Shown: positions 26,024 to 34,477 of the stretch, one piece after another
Position numbering within the stretch: position 1 is the first letter of the stretch
How the letters are laid out: each line of letters begins with the position of its first letter
Source: Pseudoalteromonas sp. TB64
GTDB taxonomy: Bacteria > Pseudomonadota > Gammaproteobacteria > Enterobacterales > Alteromonadaceae
Length of the DNA: 41,711 nucleotides
Reading direction: 5' to 3'
Assembly (NCBI RefSeq): GCF_000498095.1
Contig: NZ_AUTQ01000111.1
Span: forward strand, 1-41,711
Notes under the pieces: generated by a model
Seen by the model: only the letters and a program-made list of their open reading frames with translations
What the model was told of the DNA's origin: nothing
The model's database searches: none
Made by a program: the position numbers and the translations under genes

Positions 26024-27417
26024 TGGATACATTATTTTGGTTTAGGCGCGATTTGCGCCTTTTTTCTAACGAAGCGTTAATTCAAGCGCTAAACAATGGC
26101 GCTAAACACGCCATTTTTTTTGTGTCTCAAAAACAGTGGCAACAACACCAAGTTGCGCCTATTCAGATTGACTTGCTTAAGCGCCGAGTAGCGTATCTTC
26201 AATCACAGCTTGGTGAGTATGGTGTTACTTTACATGTAATTGACGCGCCAAGCTTTGTGGATTGTGAAAACAAAATTATTGATTTTTGTAAATCAAATGA
26301 TGTAAAGCATGTAATTGCTAATACAGAGTATGAGCTTAATGAAGTTAATCGCGATAAAGCTATTTTAAATAAATGCGATGAGCTTTCTATTACGTTTACA
26401 TTATATGAAGGGGATTTAATTGCGCCGGCAGGCTCAGTTAAAAACCAAAGTAATGAAATGTATAAAGTATTTACTCCGTTTAAGCGAGCTTGGTTAAAGC
26501 AACATCAAGATACGCATTTTAGTTTGCCACAATGGCCTTTAGGTTCTGAGCCGATAAAGTGTAACGAAAGTGATTTACTTAAAAGTGATGGTTGCTCAGA
26601 TAAGTGGCCGGTTGATGATGAAACCTTAGCAACCGTGGTTGATAACTTTATATGCGACAAGCTTACAAGTTACGATGATCAACGTGATATTCCAAGTATA
26701 AAAGGCACTTCGGGTTTAAGCCCTTACTTAGCTCTTGGAATTGTAGGTACTAAGCAGCTACTTATTAATATTCAGCAGCGTTATCCCGATATTTTAACTA
26801 CATCAAAAAGTAAAACGTTTACGTGGATTAATGAACTCATTTGGCGCGAATTTTACAGACACTTAATAGCTGAATTTCCCAAGCTTTCGCGTGGTGATAA
26901 CTTTAACGAAAAATATAACGCTGTTGTGTGGCGTAAAAACGATGATGATTTTAATGCTTGGTGTGAAGGTCGAACTGGTTATCCGCTAGTTGATGCTGCA
27001 ATGCTACAACTAAAGCAAACAGGTTGGATGCATAATAGATTGCGTATGGTTGTTGCCAGCTTTTTAACAAAGCATTTATTAATAGACTGGCGTGAAGGTG
27101 AGCGCTTTTTTATGCAGCACCTAATTGATGGCGACTTGGCATCTAATAATGGTGGTTGGCAGTGGGCTGCAAGTACTGGGTGCGATGCTCAGCCTTACTT
27201 TAGAGTTTTTAATCCTATAAGGCAAAGTGAACGTTTTGATCCAACAGGCAAGTTTATTCGTAAGTATTTACCAGAGCTTGAAAACGTGCCAGATAAACAG
27301 ATTCATTTTCCACATACTTATTTAGCTGCAACAGGGCAAGATAAGCAGTGTTACTGGCCAGCTATAGTTGATCATAAGGCTGCACGAGAGCGTGCTTTAG
27401 CTGCATTTAAGGTATGA
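26023..27417 (+). CDS. phrB: deoxyribodipyrimidine photolyase
   Basis: 464 residues, a usual length for class I CPD photolyase. The N-terminal antenna domain starts LFWFRRDLRL. The FAD domain has TSGLSPYLALG, WREFYRH, the WMHNRLRMVVASFLTKHLL helix, and GGWQWAASTGCD with DAQPYFRVFNP, which contact flavin and the lesion. It uses blue light to split pyrimidine dimers. Operon position one nt after the DUF523-DUF1722 gene and two nt before a SnoaL-like gene places it in the ECF-controlled light-stress block. Confidence 0.94.
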   Translation: MDTLFWFRRDLRLFSNEALIQALNNGAKHAIFFVSQKQWQQHQVAPIQIDLLKRRVAYLQSQLGEYGVTLHVIDAPSFVDCENKIIDFCKSNDVKHVIANTEYELNEVNRDKAILNKCDELSITFTLYEGDLIAPAGSVKNQSNEMYKVFTPFKRAWLKQHQDTHFSLPQWPLGSEPIKCNESDLLKSDGCSDKWPVDDETLATVVDNFICDKLTSYDDQRDIPSIKGTSGLSPYLALGIVGTKQLLINIQQRYPDILTTSKSKTFTWINELIWREFYRHLIAEFPKLSRGDNFNEKYNAVVWRKNDDDFNAWCEGRTGYPLVDAAMLQLKQTGWMHNRLRMVVASFLTKHLLIDWREGERFFMQHLIDGDLASNNGGWQWAASTGCDAQPYFRVFNPIRQSERFDPTGKFIRKYLPELENVPDKQIHFPHTYLAATGQDKQCYWPAIVDHKAARERALAAFKV

Positions 27418-27418
27418 T

Positions 27419-27847
27419 ATGGATAACCAGTTACCAGTAGATAAATTTGTAGAGATATACCAGCAACTCAATAGTAGTAATCTTGATTTGTTGAGTGAAA
27501 TTTATAGCGACAATATTCAGTTTATAGATCCGATGCATGAAATTAACGGCATTGATGAATTGCGTCGGTATTTTGCTAATTTATACAGTAACGTTAAACA
27601 TTGTCAGTTTGACATAACAGACACTTTTAACGTTGATAGCAATGCGTTTATCTACTGGACCATGCACTACTCCCACCCTAAGTTAGCGTCGGGTAAAACA
27701 ATATCAGTTAAGGGACATAGCAAGCTTATTTTTGATAGTGGTAAAATAACCAAGCATCGCGACTACTTCAATGTTGGTGAACTTTTATATAAACACATTC
27801 CTTTATTGGGTAGTGTTGTTAAGTTTATAGATAAAAGGGCAGGTTAA
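27419..27847 (+). CDS. SnoaL-like/NTF2-fold protein
   Basis: 142 residues, NTF2-like fold: VEIYQQLNSSNLDLLSEIYS helix, FIDPMHEINGIDELRRYF, and later GHSKLIFDSGKITKHRDYF. No signal peptide. Members of this family are regular companions of ChrR-linked lipid gene clusters; the substrate is unknown. Two nt after the photolyase and two nt before the dehydrogenase, so certainly co-transcribed. Confidence 0.85.
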   Translation: MDNQLPVDKFVEIYQQLNSSNLDLLSEIYSDNIQFIDPMHEINGIDELRRYFANLYSNVKHCQFDITDTFNVDSNAFIYWTMHYSHPKLASGKTISVKGHSKLIFDSGKITKHRDYFNVGELLYKHIPLLGSVVKFIDKRAG

Positions 27848-27849
27848 TT

Positions 27850-28560
27850 ATGATCACATTAATTACAGGCGCTACATCGGGAATTGGTGAACAGTTAGCA
27901 ATTAAATATGCTGAGCAAGGCGATACTGTTATAGCATGCGGTCGTAATAGCGAAAAGCTAGCTGAGCTTGCAAAGCACACCAATATTCAAACATGCCAAT
28001 TTGATGCAACTGATTTACAAGATATAAAGCAATCGACAATAGGTTTTGCTCAATTTGACAGAGTGATCCTAAATGCAGGTAATTGTGAGTATGTAGATGA
28101 TGCACGTAACTTTGATAGTGCTCTGTTTGAGAGAGTTGTATCGGTTAATTTACTTGCAATGGGATATTGCTTAGAAGCCTTACTTCCTAAAATAAACGTG
28201 GGTGGGCAACTTGTTTTAGTAAGCTCTAGTGTTACTTATTTACCGCTTCCTCGCTCAGAAGCTTACGGGGCATCAAAAGCCGGTGTAAGTTACTTAGCTA
28301 AAAGTCTAGCCATAGATTTAAATGACGTTGATGTAACACTCGTTCATCCTGGTTTTGTTAAAACGCCTCTAACTAATAAAAATGACTTTCCAATGCCTAT
28401 GGCTGTATCTGCAAGCGAGGCTGCAGATTATATGATTAAAGGAATACATAAGCGCCGTAAAGAAGTGCATTTTCCTTATCGTTTTACCCTTATTTTAAAA
28501 GCACTGCGAATACTCCCTTTACCGCTTTGGCTTAAAATTGCAAAAGGATTAACCCGTTGA
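27850..28560 (+). CDS. short-chain dehydrogenase/reductase
   Basis: 236 residues of the classical SDR fold. The NAD(P)-binding TGATSGIG is at residues 6-13, NAG at about 75-77, the catalytic Ser in LVSSSV, and YGASKAG supplies Tyr and Lys. A C-terminal membrane-associating hydrophobic/basic end (LPLPLWLKIAKGLTR) is visible. Substrate unknown; the lipid-modifying neighbours suggest a hydrophobic substrate. The stop overlaps the TTG start of the flavoprotein gene. Confidence 0.9.
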   Translation: MITLITGATSGIGEQLAIKYAEQGDTVIACGRNSEKLAELAKHTNIQTCQFDATDLQDIKQSTIGFAQFDRVILNAGNCEYVDDARNFDSALFERVVSVNLLAMGYCLEALLPKINVGGQLVLVSSSVTYLPLPRSEAYGASKAGVSYLAKSLAIDLNDVDVTLVHPGFVKTPLTNKNDFPMPMAVSASEAADYMIKGIHKRRKEVHFPYRFTLILKALRILPLPLWLKIAKGLTR

Positions 28561-29813
28561 AAAAAATAGCAATAATTGGCTCAGGTGTTTCTGGTTTAAC
28601 ATGCGGGCATTTGCTGCACAAGCATTACGATGTAACTCTATTTGAAAAAAATGATTATATTGGAGGACACACTGCAACGGTTGATGTTGATGTAAGTGGT
28701 ATTAAATACGCAATAGACACCGGTTTTATTGTATTTAATGATAGAACATACCCTTACTTTGAAAAGCTGTTAAAGCATATTGGTGTTGATAAACAAAAAA
28801 CAGAAATGAGTTTTAGCGTTCATAATGATGCAACAGGTTTTGAATATAACGGGCATACGTTTACAAGCCTATTCGCACAGCGTCGCAATATTTTTAGACC
28901 TAAATTTTGGCGTTTGCTTTACGACATTGTTAGATTTAACAAGTTATGTAAAGCAATACACGAACAAGAAAAATATAAAACGGATCAATCGTTAGGACAG
29001 CTTTTAGATGAACACCATTTTAATGACTTTTTTAAGTATCATTATATTTTACCAATGGGCGCAGCTATTTGGTCATCTAGCATAAAAGAAATGGAAAATG
29101 TAGGCGTAGAGTTTTTTGTTAAGTTCTTTTTCAACCACGGACTTTTAGACGTTACAAACAGACCTCAGTGGTATGTAATACCAGGTGGTTCTCGCCAGTA
29201 CATTAAGCCATTGATTAGAGGCTTTGCCGATAAAATTAAACTCAATACAAATATTAAATCTGTTACGCGTCAAGATGATGAAGTAACAATAGAGTTTGAA
29301 AATGGTGAGCAAAGCAAGTTTGATAAAGTAATATTTGCTTGTCATTCAGATCAAGCACTTGCGCTGCTTGGCGATGCTACAGAGCAAGAAAAGTCAGTGT
29401 TAGGTGCAATCGCTTATACCGAAAACTCAGTGGTGCTGCACACCGATATAAACCTTTTACCAGATAGAAAAGCGGCATGGGCAAGTTGGAACTACTTGCT
29501 TAATAACAATACAAACAAAGCTGCTGTGGTTACATACCAAATGAATATACTTCAAGGTATACAGTCAGATACTCAATTTTGTGTAACGTTAAATCACCCT
29601 GAAGGGATTAACCAAAGTAAAATATTGCGCGAATTTACTTACCATCACCCTGTATTTAATCAAGAGTCCATTGCTGCTCAAAAACTTAAACATAGTATTG
29701 ATGGGCAAAATAATAGTTATTTTTGTGGAGCGTATTGGTATAACGGCTTCCACGAAGACGGTGTACACAGCGGTGTAGATGTTGCAAAACAACTTGGGGT
29801 TGAATTTGACTAG
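28557..29813 (+). CDS. FAD-dependent amine-oxidase-like oxidoreductase
   Basis: 418 residues. The Rossmann FAD-binding motif GSGVSGLTCGHLL is followed by FEKNDYIGGHTATV, and the end has FCGAYWYNGFHEDGVHSG, the second FAD contact. It belongs to the COG2907-type flavoproteins that accompany DUF1365 and Cfa-like methyltransferases. Start is TTG at 28557, overlapping the previous stop (TTGA), with no better ATG. In alphaproteobacterial ChrR regulons a flavoprotein of this kind takes part in modified (furan) fatty acid formation; the same is proposed here by analogy. Confidence 0.88.
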   Translation: MKKIAIIGSGVSGLTCGHLLHKHYDVTLFEKNDYIGGHTATVDVDVSGIKYAIDTGFIVFNDRTYPYFEKLLKHIGVDKQKTEMSFSVHNDATGFEYNGHTFTSLFAQRRNIFRPKFWRLLYDIVRFNKLCKAIHEQEKYKTDQSLGQLLDEHHFNDFFKYHYILPMGAAIWSSSIKEMENVGVEFFVKFFFNHGLLDVTNRPQWYVIPGGSRQYIKPLIRGFADKIKLNTNIKSVTRQDDEVTIEFENGEQSKFDKVIFACHSDQALALLGDATEQEKSVLGAIAYTENSVVLHTDINLLPDRKAAWASWNYLLNNNTNKAAVVTYQMNILQGIQSDTQFCVTLNHPEGINQSKILREFTYHHPVFNQESIAAQKLKHSIDGQNNSYFCGAYWYNGFHEDGVHSGVDVAKQLGVEFD

Positions 29814-30543
29814 TGCAGTTTATTTAGGCGATGTTAAACATCGCCGTTTTGCTGTTAAAGAGCACCGTTTTAGTTACCCGTTATATATGATGTGGGTAGA
29901 TCTAAATAACCCTCAGCAGTTAAATGGTGTACACAAGCACTTGGGTACATCGGGCTTAAAAGCCTTAAAGTTTAATGAAGCTGATTACCTTAAAGATACC
30001 TCAGAACATGTTAAACGACCCCTTATTGAACGTGCTCACGATCAACTCGTCACGTTAGGTATTAGTGAAACCTTCTCCCATATTTATATGCTTGGGCAAC
30101 TTCGTTGCCTCGGTGTGTACTTTAGCCCTGTTAATTTTTACTTTTTTGGTCACGATCACATCCGTTTTAAGTACATGATTGCTGAGGTGAGTAATACACC
30201 GTGGAACGAACGTCATTATTATTTAGTCCCCCTAGAAAAAAAAGTGAACTTTAAGAAGGTTTTTTCCGTATCACCTTTTATGAATTTAGATATGAACTAT
30301 CATTGGCATATCAAACAGTCGCTTGATAAAACATTGATACACATTAAAAATAAACGAGATGGGGTATTATTATTTGATGCAACACTTCGTTTGAAACGTT
30401 TAGAGCTTAGTAACGAAGAACTTAGTAAGTTACTAAAACGTTTTCCGGCTATGACATGGTCGATTTTTAAAGGTATCTATCACCAAGCGTTAAAGTTATT
30501 TATAAAGAGAGTGCCTTTTTTAGGTCATTCAGGTAAGCCATAA
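29779..30543 (+). CDS. DUF1365 protein
   Basis: 254 residues from ATG 29779, which would overlap the upstream gene by 35 nt; TTG codons at 29794-29806 are alternatives because the conserved part begins at SAVYLGDVKHRRF. Other DUF1365 features: FSYPLYMMWVDL, RCLGVYFSPVNFYF, EVSNTPWNERHYY, and HVSPFM-like VSPFMNLDMNYHW. Function is unestablished. It is nearly always found between a flavin oxidoreductase and a Cfa-like enzyme, as here. Confidence 0.88.
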   Translation: MLQNNLGLNLTSAVYLGDVKHRRFAVKEHRFSYPLYMMWVDLNNPQQLNGVHKHLGTSGLKALKFNEADYLKDTSEHVKRPLIERAHDQLVTLGISETFSHIYMLGQLRCLGVYFSPVNFYFFGHDHIRFKYMIAEVSNTPWNERHYYLVPLEKKVNFKKVFSVSPFMNLDMNYHWHIKQSLDKTLIHIKNKRDGVLLFDATLRLKRLELSNEELSKLLKRFPAMTWSIFKGIYHQALKLFIKRVPFLGHSGKP

Positions 30544-30582
30544 AACATATACAGATAGTTAGAACAATAAATAGGTATTTTA

Positions 30583-31845
30583 ATGGAAAAAGTGTCGAGC
30601 TTAAATTGTGCACAAAGCACTGGATGGTTTGCTAACGTATATAAAAAGTTAGTAACGAAAGCGTTTTCTTCGATTGAAACAGGTCAGATAGTTTTAGATG
30701 ACAATAATGAACGAACTGTTTTTGGTGACGCATTGTCCGAACTTAAAGTTACTATCACAGTAAACGATAAGGCAATGTACAAGGCCTTTGCACTCTCTGG
30801 CAGTGTTGGGGCTGGTGAATCCTATATTTTAGGGCAATGGTCTTGCGATAATTTAACGCGCTTCATCGAAATATTCGCAGTAAATGAAAAGCAATTAGAT
30901 AAATTTGAAAAGAAATTTGCATTTTTTAGCAACATAGCCCACCGATTTAATCATGTTAAAAACAAAAATTCTGAGTCAGGTTCAAAAAAGAATATTGTTG
31001 CCCACTACGATTTAGGTAACGATTTATACGAGTCATTTTTAAGTAAAGAAATGCTTTATTCTAGTGCTGTTTATCCTAAAAAAGATTCTACACTTGAAGA
31101 AGCACAGCAATTTAAGCTTAAACGTATTTGTGAGCAGGTCGAGTTACAACAGGGCGACTCAGTTATTGAAATTGGTACTGGTTGGGGGGCTTTTGCAATT
31201 TATGCTGCTACTCATTACGACTGCCACGTAACAACGACAACCATTTCTGATGAGCAACACGACTACGTAGCCGAAAAAGTTAAAGAGCTTGGACTTGATA
31301 ATAAAATAACACTGCTTAAACTTGATTACAGATTGCTAAAAGGTAAATACGATAAACTTGTTTCCATCGAAATGATTGAAGCAGTTGGTCATGATTATTT
31401 GCCGAGCTTTTTTACTCAATGTGGAGAACTTTTAAAAGACAATGGTGCAATGCTTATTCAAGCTATTACTATTGGCGACCAACGTTATCAGCATTATTTA
31501 AAAAATTCTGATTTTATACAGCAATACATTTTCCCAGGTGGTTGCCTACCATCACTTAATGAAATGAGCGAACAGATCAAAAACAACACTGATATGGTTA
31601 TACACACTATAAATGATATTGGTGCTCACTATGCGCGTACGCTGGCTGATTGGCGCTCTCGCTTTATAGAAAGCTGGCCTGATTTAGACCGTTCTAAGTT
31701 TGACGAGCGTTTTTATCGTTTATGGTTGTTCTACTTTGCTTACTGTGAAGGTGCATTTAGAACACGCGCAACGAGTACAGTGCATTTAATGGCACGTAAA
31801 CCAAGATTTGTTAGTGATAATGACGAGATTGCACTCGCTTATTAA
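30583..31845 (+). CDS. cfa: cyclopropane-fatty-acid-synthase-like methyltransferase
   Basis: 420 residues. The C-terminal SAM-dependent methyltransferase domain shows HYDLGNDLYESFLSKEMLYSSA, the SAM motif VIEIGTGWGAFAIYAA, SIEMIEAVGHDYLPSFF and FIQQYIFPGGCLPS, all classical for Cfa. It methylates or cyclopropanates unsaturated phospholipid acyl chains in the membrane. In this ECF-linked cluster it may act with the flavoprotein on oxidised or furan-type fatty acids rather than make simple cyclopropane lipids. A 39-nt gap from DUF1365 keeps it in the operon. Confidence 0.92.
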   Translation: MEKVSSLNCAQSTGWFANVYKKLVTKAFSSIETGQIVLDDNNERTVFGDALSELKVTITVNDKAMYKAFALSGSVGAGESYILGQWSCDNLTRFIEIFAVNEKQLDKFEKKFAFFSNIAHRFNHVKNKNSESGSKKNIVAHYDLGNDLYESFLSKEMLYSSAVYPKKDSTLEEAQQFKLKRICEQVELQQGDSVIEIGTGWGAFAIYAATHYDCHVTTTTISDEQHDYVAEKVKELGLDNKITLLKLDYRLLKGKYDKLVSIEMIEAVGHDYLPSFFTQCGELLKDNGAMLIQAITIGDQRYQHYLKNSDFIQQYIFPGGCLPSLNEMSEQIKNNTDMVIHTINDIGAHYARTLADWRSRFIESWPDLDRSKFDERFYRLWLFYFAYCEGAFRTRATSTVHLMARKPRFVSDNDEIALAY

Positions 31846-32323
31846 TTTTATATTGTTTCAAGCAGTATGGTTTTTATCATTACTGCTTGAAGCAAACTCA
31901 ATCGTTTTTTCAAGCGCTATAATTGCTTTGATGTTTTATTTGTCAAAGCAAAAAAAACAGGATGTTTTGCTTGTTTTAAAAACACTTCCAATCGCTCTGC
32001 TTTGTGAGTTTATTGCAGTAAAGCTTGGTTTATTTGAATTTAAGGTTTTTCCTTTTCCACCGTGGCTTGCTCTTTTGTGGGTAGCTCTACTTCTATGTAT
32101 CAATACTTCAATGTCGTTTTTAACTGGGCTTAAACTATGGCAAGCATTTTGTGTGTGTTTGGTTTTTGCACCTTTAAGTTATTGGGGTGGTGCACGCTTT
32201 GAAGTATTAAGCTTAGGATTACCACTTTATCAGTTTTGGTTTTTTTATGGCGCACTTTGGGCTGCAACATTCACGTTGATTTTATTTATAAACAGTAAAA
32301 TAAAGCTAATGATCTCTCGCTAA
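31820..32323 (+). CDS. DUF2878 membrane protein
   Basis: 167 residues from the ATG at 31820, overlapping the cfa end by 26 nt; a TTG at 31808 is a weaker alternative. Four to six hydrophobic helices cover the entire length. Conserved GLFEFKVFPFPPWLALLWVALLLC carries the Pro-rich turn typical of DUF2878. A constant partner in ChrR-type clusters; function unknown, probably inner-membrane. Confidence 0.85.
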   Translation: MTRLHSLINFILFQAVWFLSLLLEANSIVFSSAIIALMFYLSKQKKQDVLLVLKTLPIALLCEFIAVKLGLFEFKVFPFPPWLALLWVALLLCINTSMSFLTGLKLWQAFCVCLVFAPLSYWGGARFEVLSLGLPLYQFWFFYGALWAATFTLILFINSKIKLMISR

Positions 32324-32374
32324 TTTGCATCTTGGCTATTCATAATATCTAACATTTATTAATAAGGTTTTACT

Positions 32375-32863
32375 TTGAAATATATTTTATGTGGCGCTAT
32401 TTTATGCGTGTTTAGTAGTACAGCAGTGCTTGCCAATAGCGACTTTAATAAGGTTGGTGAAGGTAAAATGGAATATTTGCTTTGGGATGTTTACGATGCA
32501 ACGTTATCTACGTATTCGGGTAATTACGTATTGGGTGATAATCCGGTTAAATTCAAACTTACCTATTTACGTGATTTTGAGGCAAAAGATATTGTTAAAG
32601 CAACGCAAGAGCAATGGCAACGTTTGGGCAAAGAGCAGTCGTCAAAAACTTATAGCGACAAACTATTACAAATTTGGCCTGATATAAAAAAAGGTGAATC
32701 GCTTACTTTAATAACAAATGAGCAAGGTGGAAGTATTTTTTATCATAATGATAAAAAAATTGGTGAAATAAATGAGCCTGAATTTGCTACTGATTTTTTG
32801 GCTATTTGGTTAGATAAAAACACCTCTGAGCCTGAACTCAGAAAGCAATTACTAGGAAATTAA
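32375..32863 (+). CDS. secreted chalcone-isomerase-like protein
   Basis: 162 residues, start TTG at 32375 with AAGG nine nt upstream; no nearer ATG would keep the signal peptide (MKYILCGAILCVFSSTAVLA). The mature part fits the chalcone isomerase-like fold: GKMEYLLWDVYDATLST, FKLTYLRDF, and SIFYHNDKKIGEINEPEFATDFLAIWLD. Bacterial relatives bind fatty acids rather than flavonoids; a periplasmic role with modified lipids is inferred. One nt separates it from the DUF3833 gene. Confidence 0.85.
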   Translation: MKYILCGAILCVFSSTAVLANSDFNKVGEGKMEYLLWDVYDATLSTYSGNYVLGDNPVKFKLTYLRDFEAKDIVKATQEQWQRLGKEQSSKTYSDKLLQIWPDIKKGESLTLITNEQGGSIFYHNDKKIGEINEPEFATDFLAIWLDKNTSEPELRKQLLGN

Positions 32864-32864
32864 T

Positions 32865-33404
32865 ATGAAAATCGCGAATCTAGTTAAAAGTATTTTAGTC
32901 GGTACATGTGCTTTGTTTCTAATAAGCTGTTCTGCACCTAGCGTAGATCATTATAAAAATACATCACCTGAGTTTGACTTTAAAACATTCTTTACAGGAA
33001 ATTTGAAAGCCTATGGCGTTGTACAGGATTTTAAAGGCGAGCTAACCCGCAAGCTAGTGGTAGATATGCATGCGAGCTGGGAAGGTAACCAGGGCATTAT
33101 CGAAGAAGATTTTGTTTATGATGATGGTGAAACACAAAAACGCATTTGGAAAGTAACTTTAAACAACGACAATTCATTAACCGGCACCGCAGATGATGTT
33201 TTAGGTACAGCTAAAGGTAAAAGTGATGGCAGTGTATTTCATTGGAATTATAATGTTGAACTGCCATACGATGGCAGTACTTTAGAGGTTAACTTTGACG
33301 ATTGGATGTACTTGGTTACACAAACACGCTTGATAAACCGAACATCTATTGTTAAGTTCGGTGTTGAGGTTGGGGAAGTGACCTTAGTAATCGAAAAAAT
33401 ATAG
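32865..33404 (+). CDS. DUF3833 lipoprotein
   Basis: 179 residues. Signal peptide with lipobox LISC at about residue 22. DUF3833 motifs: FDFKTFFTGNLKAYGVVQDF, near-constant DDGETQKRIWKV, and LDDWMYLV-like DDWMYLVTQTRLINRTSIVKFG. It is exported and lipid-anchored. The last gene of the ECF/ChrR block. Function unknown; presence in lipid-modification clusters suggests an envelope role. Confidence 0.88.
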   Translation: MKIANLVKSILVGTCALFLISCSAPSVDHYKNTSPEFDFKTFFTGNLKAYGVVQDFKGELTRKLVVDMHASWEGNQGIIEEDFVYDDGETQKRIWKVTLNNDNSLTGTADDVLGTAKGKSDGSVFHWNYNVELPYDGSTLEVNFDDWMYLVTQTRLINRTSIVKFGVEVGEVTLVIEKI

Positions 33405-33612
33405 TTTATCTTAAGTTGCGTAACGTGCGCCAAAATTGTACTCAAATTAAGTCTTTGTTAACCCAACGTGCTGTATTTTACCGAGAATTATTTTAATTTT
33501 ACGTGTTTTTTAAGATTTTAAGCAAAAAATGCAATTTGCTGTTGCTAACTCTTCAAAAATACATAAAGATAGGTTTTGCGAAGGCAAAATAATAACGAAT
33601 AGGAATCTAAAA

Positions 33613-33888
33613 ATGAATAAAGCTCAATTAGTTGAAAAAATTGCTACTGATGCAGAAATTTCTAAAGCTGCTGCTACTCGTGCACTTGACGCGTTTACAG
33701 GCGCTGTAACTTCTTCTTTAAAAGAAGGTGATTCAGTAGCATTAGTTGGTTTTGGTACTTTTACAGTAAAAGAACGTGCAGCACGTACTGGCCGTAACCC
33801 ACAAACGGGTGCTGAGATCCAAATCGCAGCGGCAACTATCCCAAGCTTTAAAGCAGGTAAAGGTCTTAAAGACCAAGTAAACCTTTAA
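33613..33888 (+). CDS. hupB: HU-beta nucleoid protein
   Basis: 91 residues from the ATG at 33613 (AGGAAT just upstream); the frame extends to 33529 but that part is unrelated to [33 protein letters not shown] and [12 protein letters not shown] are typical, and [12 protein letters not shown] with VKERAARTG is nearer to HupB than HupA of E. coli. Binds and bends DNA as a dimer. A monocistronic unit ending in a strong terminator shared with ilvH. Confidence 0.95.
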   Translation: MNKAQLVEKIATDAEISKAAATRALDAFTGAVTSSLKEGDSVALVGFGTFTVKERAARTGRNPQTGAEIQIAAATIPSFKAGKGLKDQVNL

Positions 33889-33907
33889 TAGGTTTAACAA
33901 ATTAAAT

Positions 33908-33935
33908 AAAAAAAGGGCTAATTAGCCCTTTTTTT
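33908..33935. terminator. bidirectional terminator hupB / ilvH
   Basis: GGGCT-AATT-AGCCC flanked by seven A on the left and eight T on the right, so it works for hupB (plus) and ilvH (minus). Confidence 0.95.
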
Positions 33936-33979
33936 TATATCTGTAAAAAGCCATAAAATATGGCTTATATACAATAAAG

Positions 33980-34477
33980 TTATGCTTTTAAGGCTTTATC
34001 CCCTCGACCAATGCCAACAGCACCAGAACGTACAACTTCAACAATGTCAGTTTCATGGCGAAGCGTGTCTAAAAATGATTCAATTTTGTCAGTGCTACTT
34101 ACTAATTGTAGGCTGTAGGTTTGCCTGCCCATATCTAAAATAGCACCTTGAAATACATCTACAACACGAGTAACCGCAGCGCGAGTTGACTCATCTTGAG
34201 CAAATACCTTAACAAGTAATAGTTCTCGTTCTATATGACTCATTTCAGTCAAATCTATGATTTTTAATACATCGACAAGTTTATTAACTTGCTTAGTTAT
34301 TTGTTCTACTACGCGGTCATCGCCCATAGTTGTAATAGTAATACGTGATAAAGACTGATCGTCCGTTGTACCTACAGTCAAGCTGTCGATGTTATAAGCG
34401 CGTTGTGAAAAAAGTCCGACAATACGCGACAATGAACCCGGTTCGTTTTCTAATAATATAGATAAAATACGACGCAT
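33980..34477 (-). CDS. ilvH: acetolactate synthase III small (regulatory) subunit
   Basis: 165 residues (E. coli IlvH 163). N-terminal ACT domain: [26 protein letters not shown] with NIDSLTVG, the valine-binding region; C-terminal half ends TDIVEVVRSGAVGIGRG. Gives valine feedback control to the catalytic subunit IlvI. The start overlaps the ilvI stop by one nt. Confidence 0.96.
   Translation of the reverse strand: MRRILSILLENEPGSLSRIVGLFSQRAYNIDSLTVGTTDDQSLSRITITTMGDDRVVEQITKQVNKLVDVLKIIDLTEMSHIERELLLVKVFAQDESTRAAVTRVVDVFQGAILDMGRQTYSLQLVSSTDKIESFLDTLRHETDIVEVVRSGAVGIGRGDKALKA

Noticed and set aside
28062-28084. Further TGATCC ECF promoter inside the dehydrogenase gene
   Set aside because: TGATCC is followed after 16 nt by TGAGTA, not CGTA, and lies within coding sequence; likely chance.
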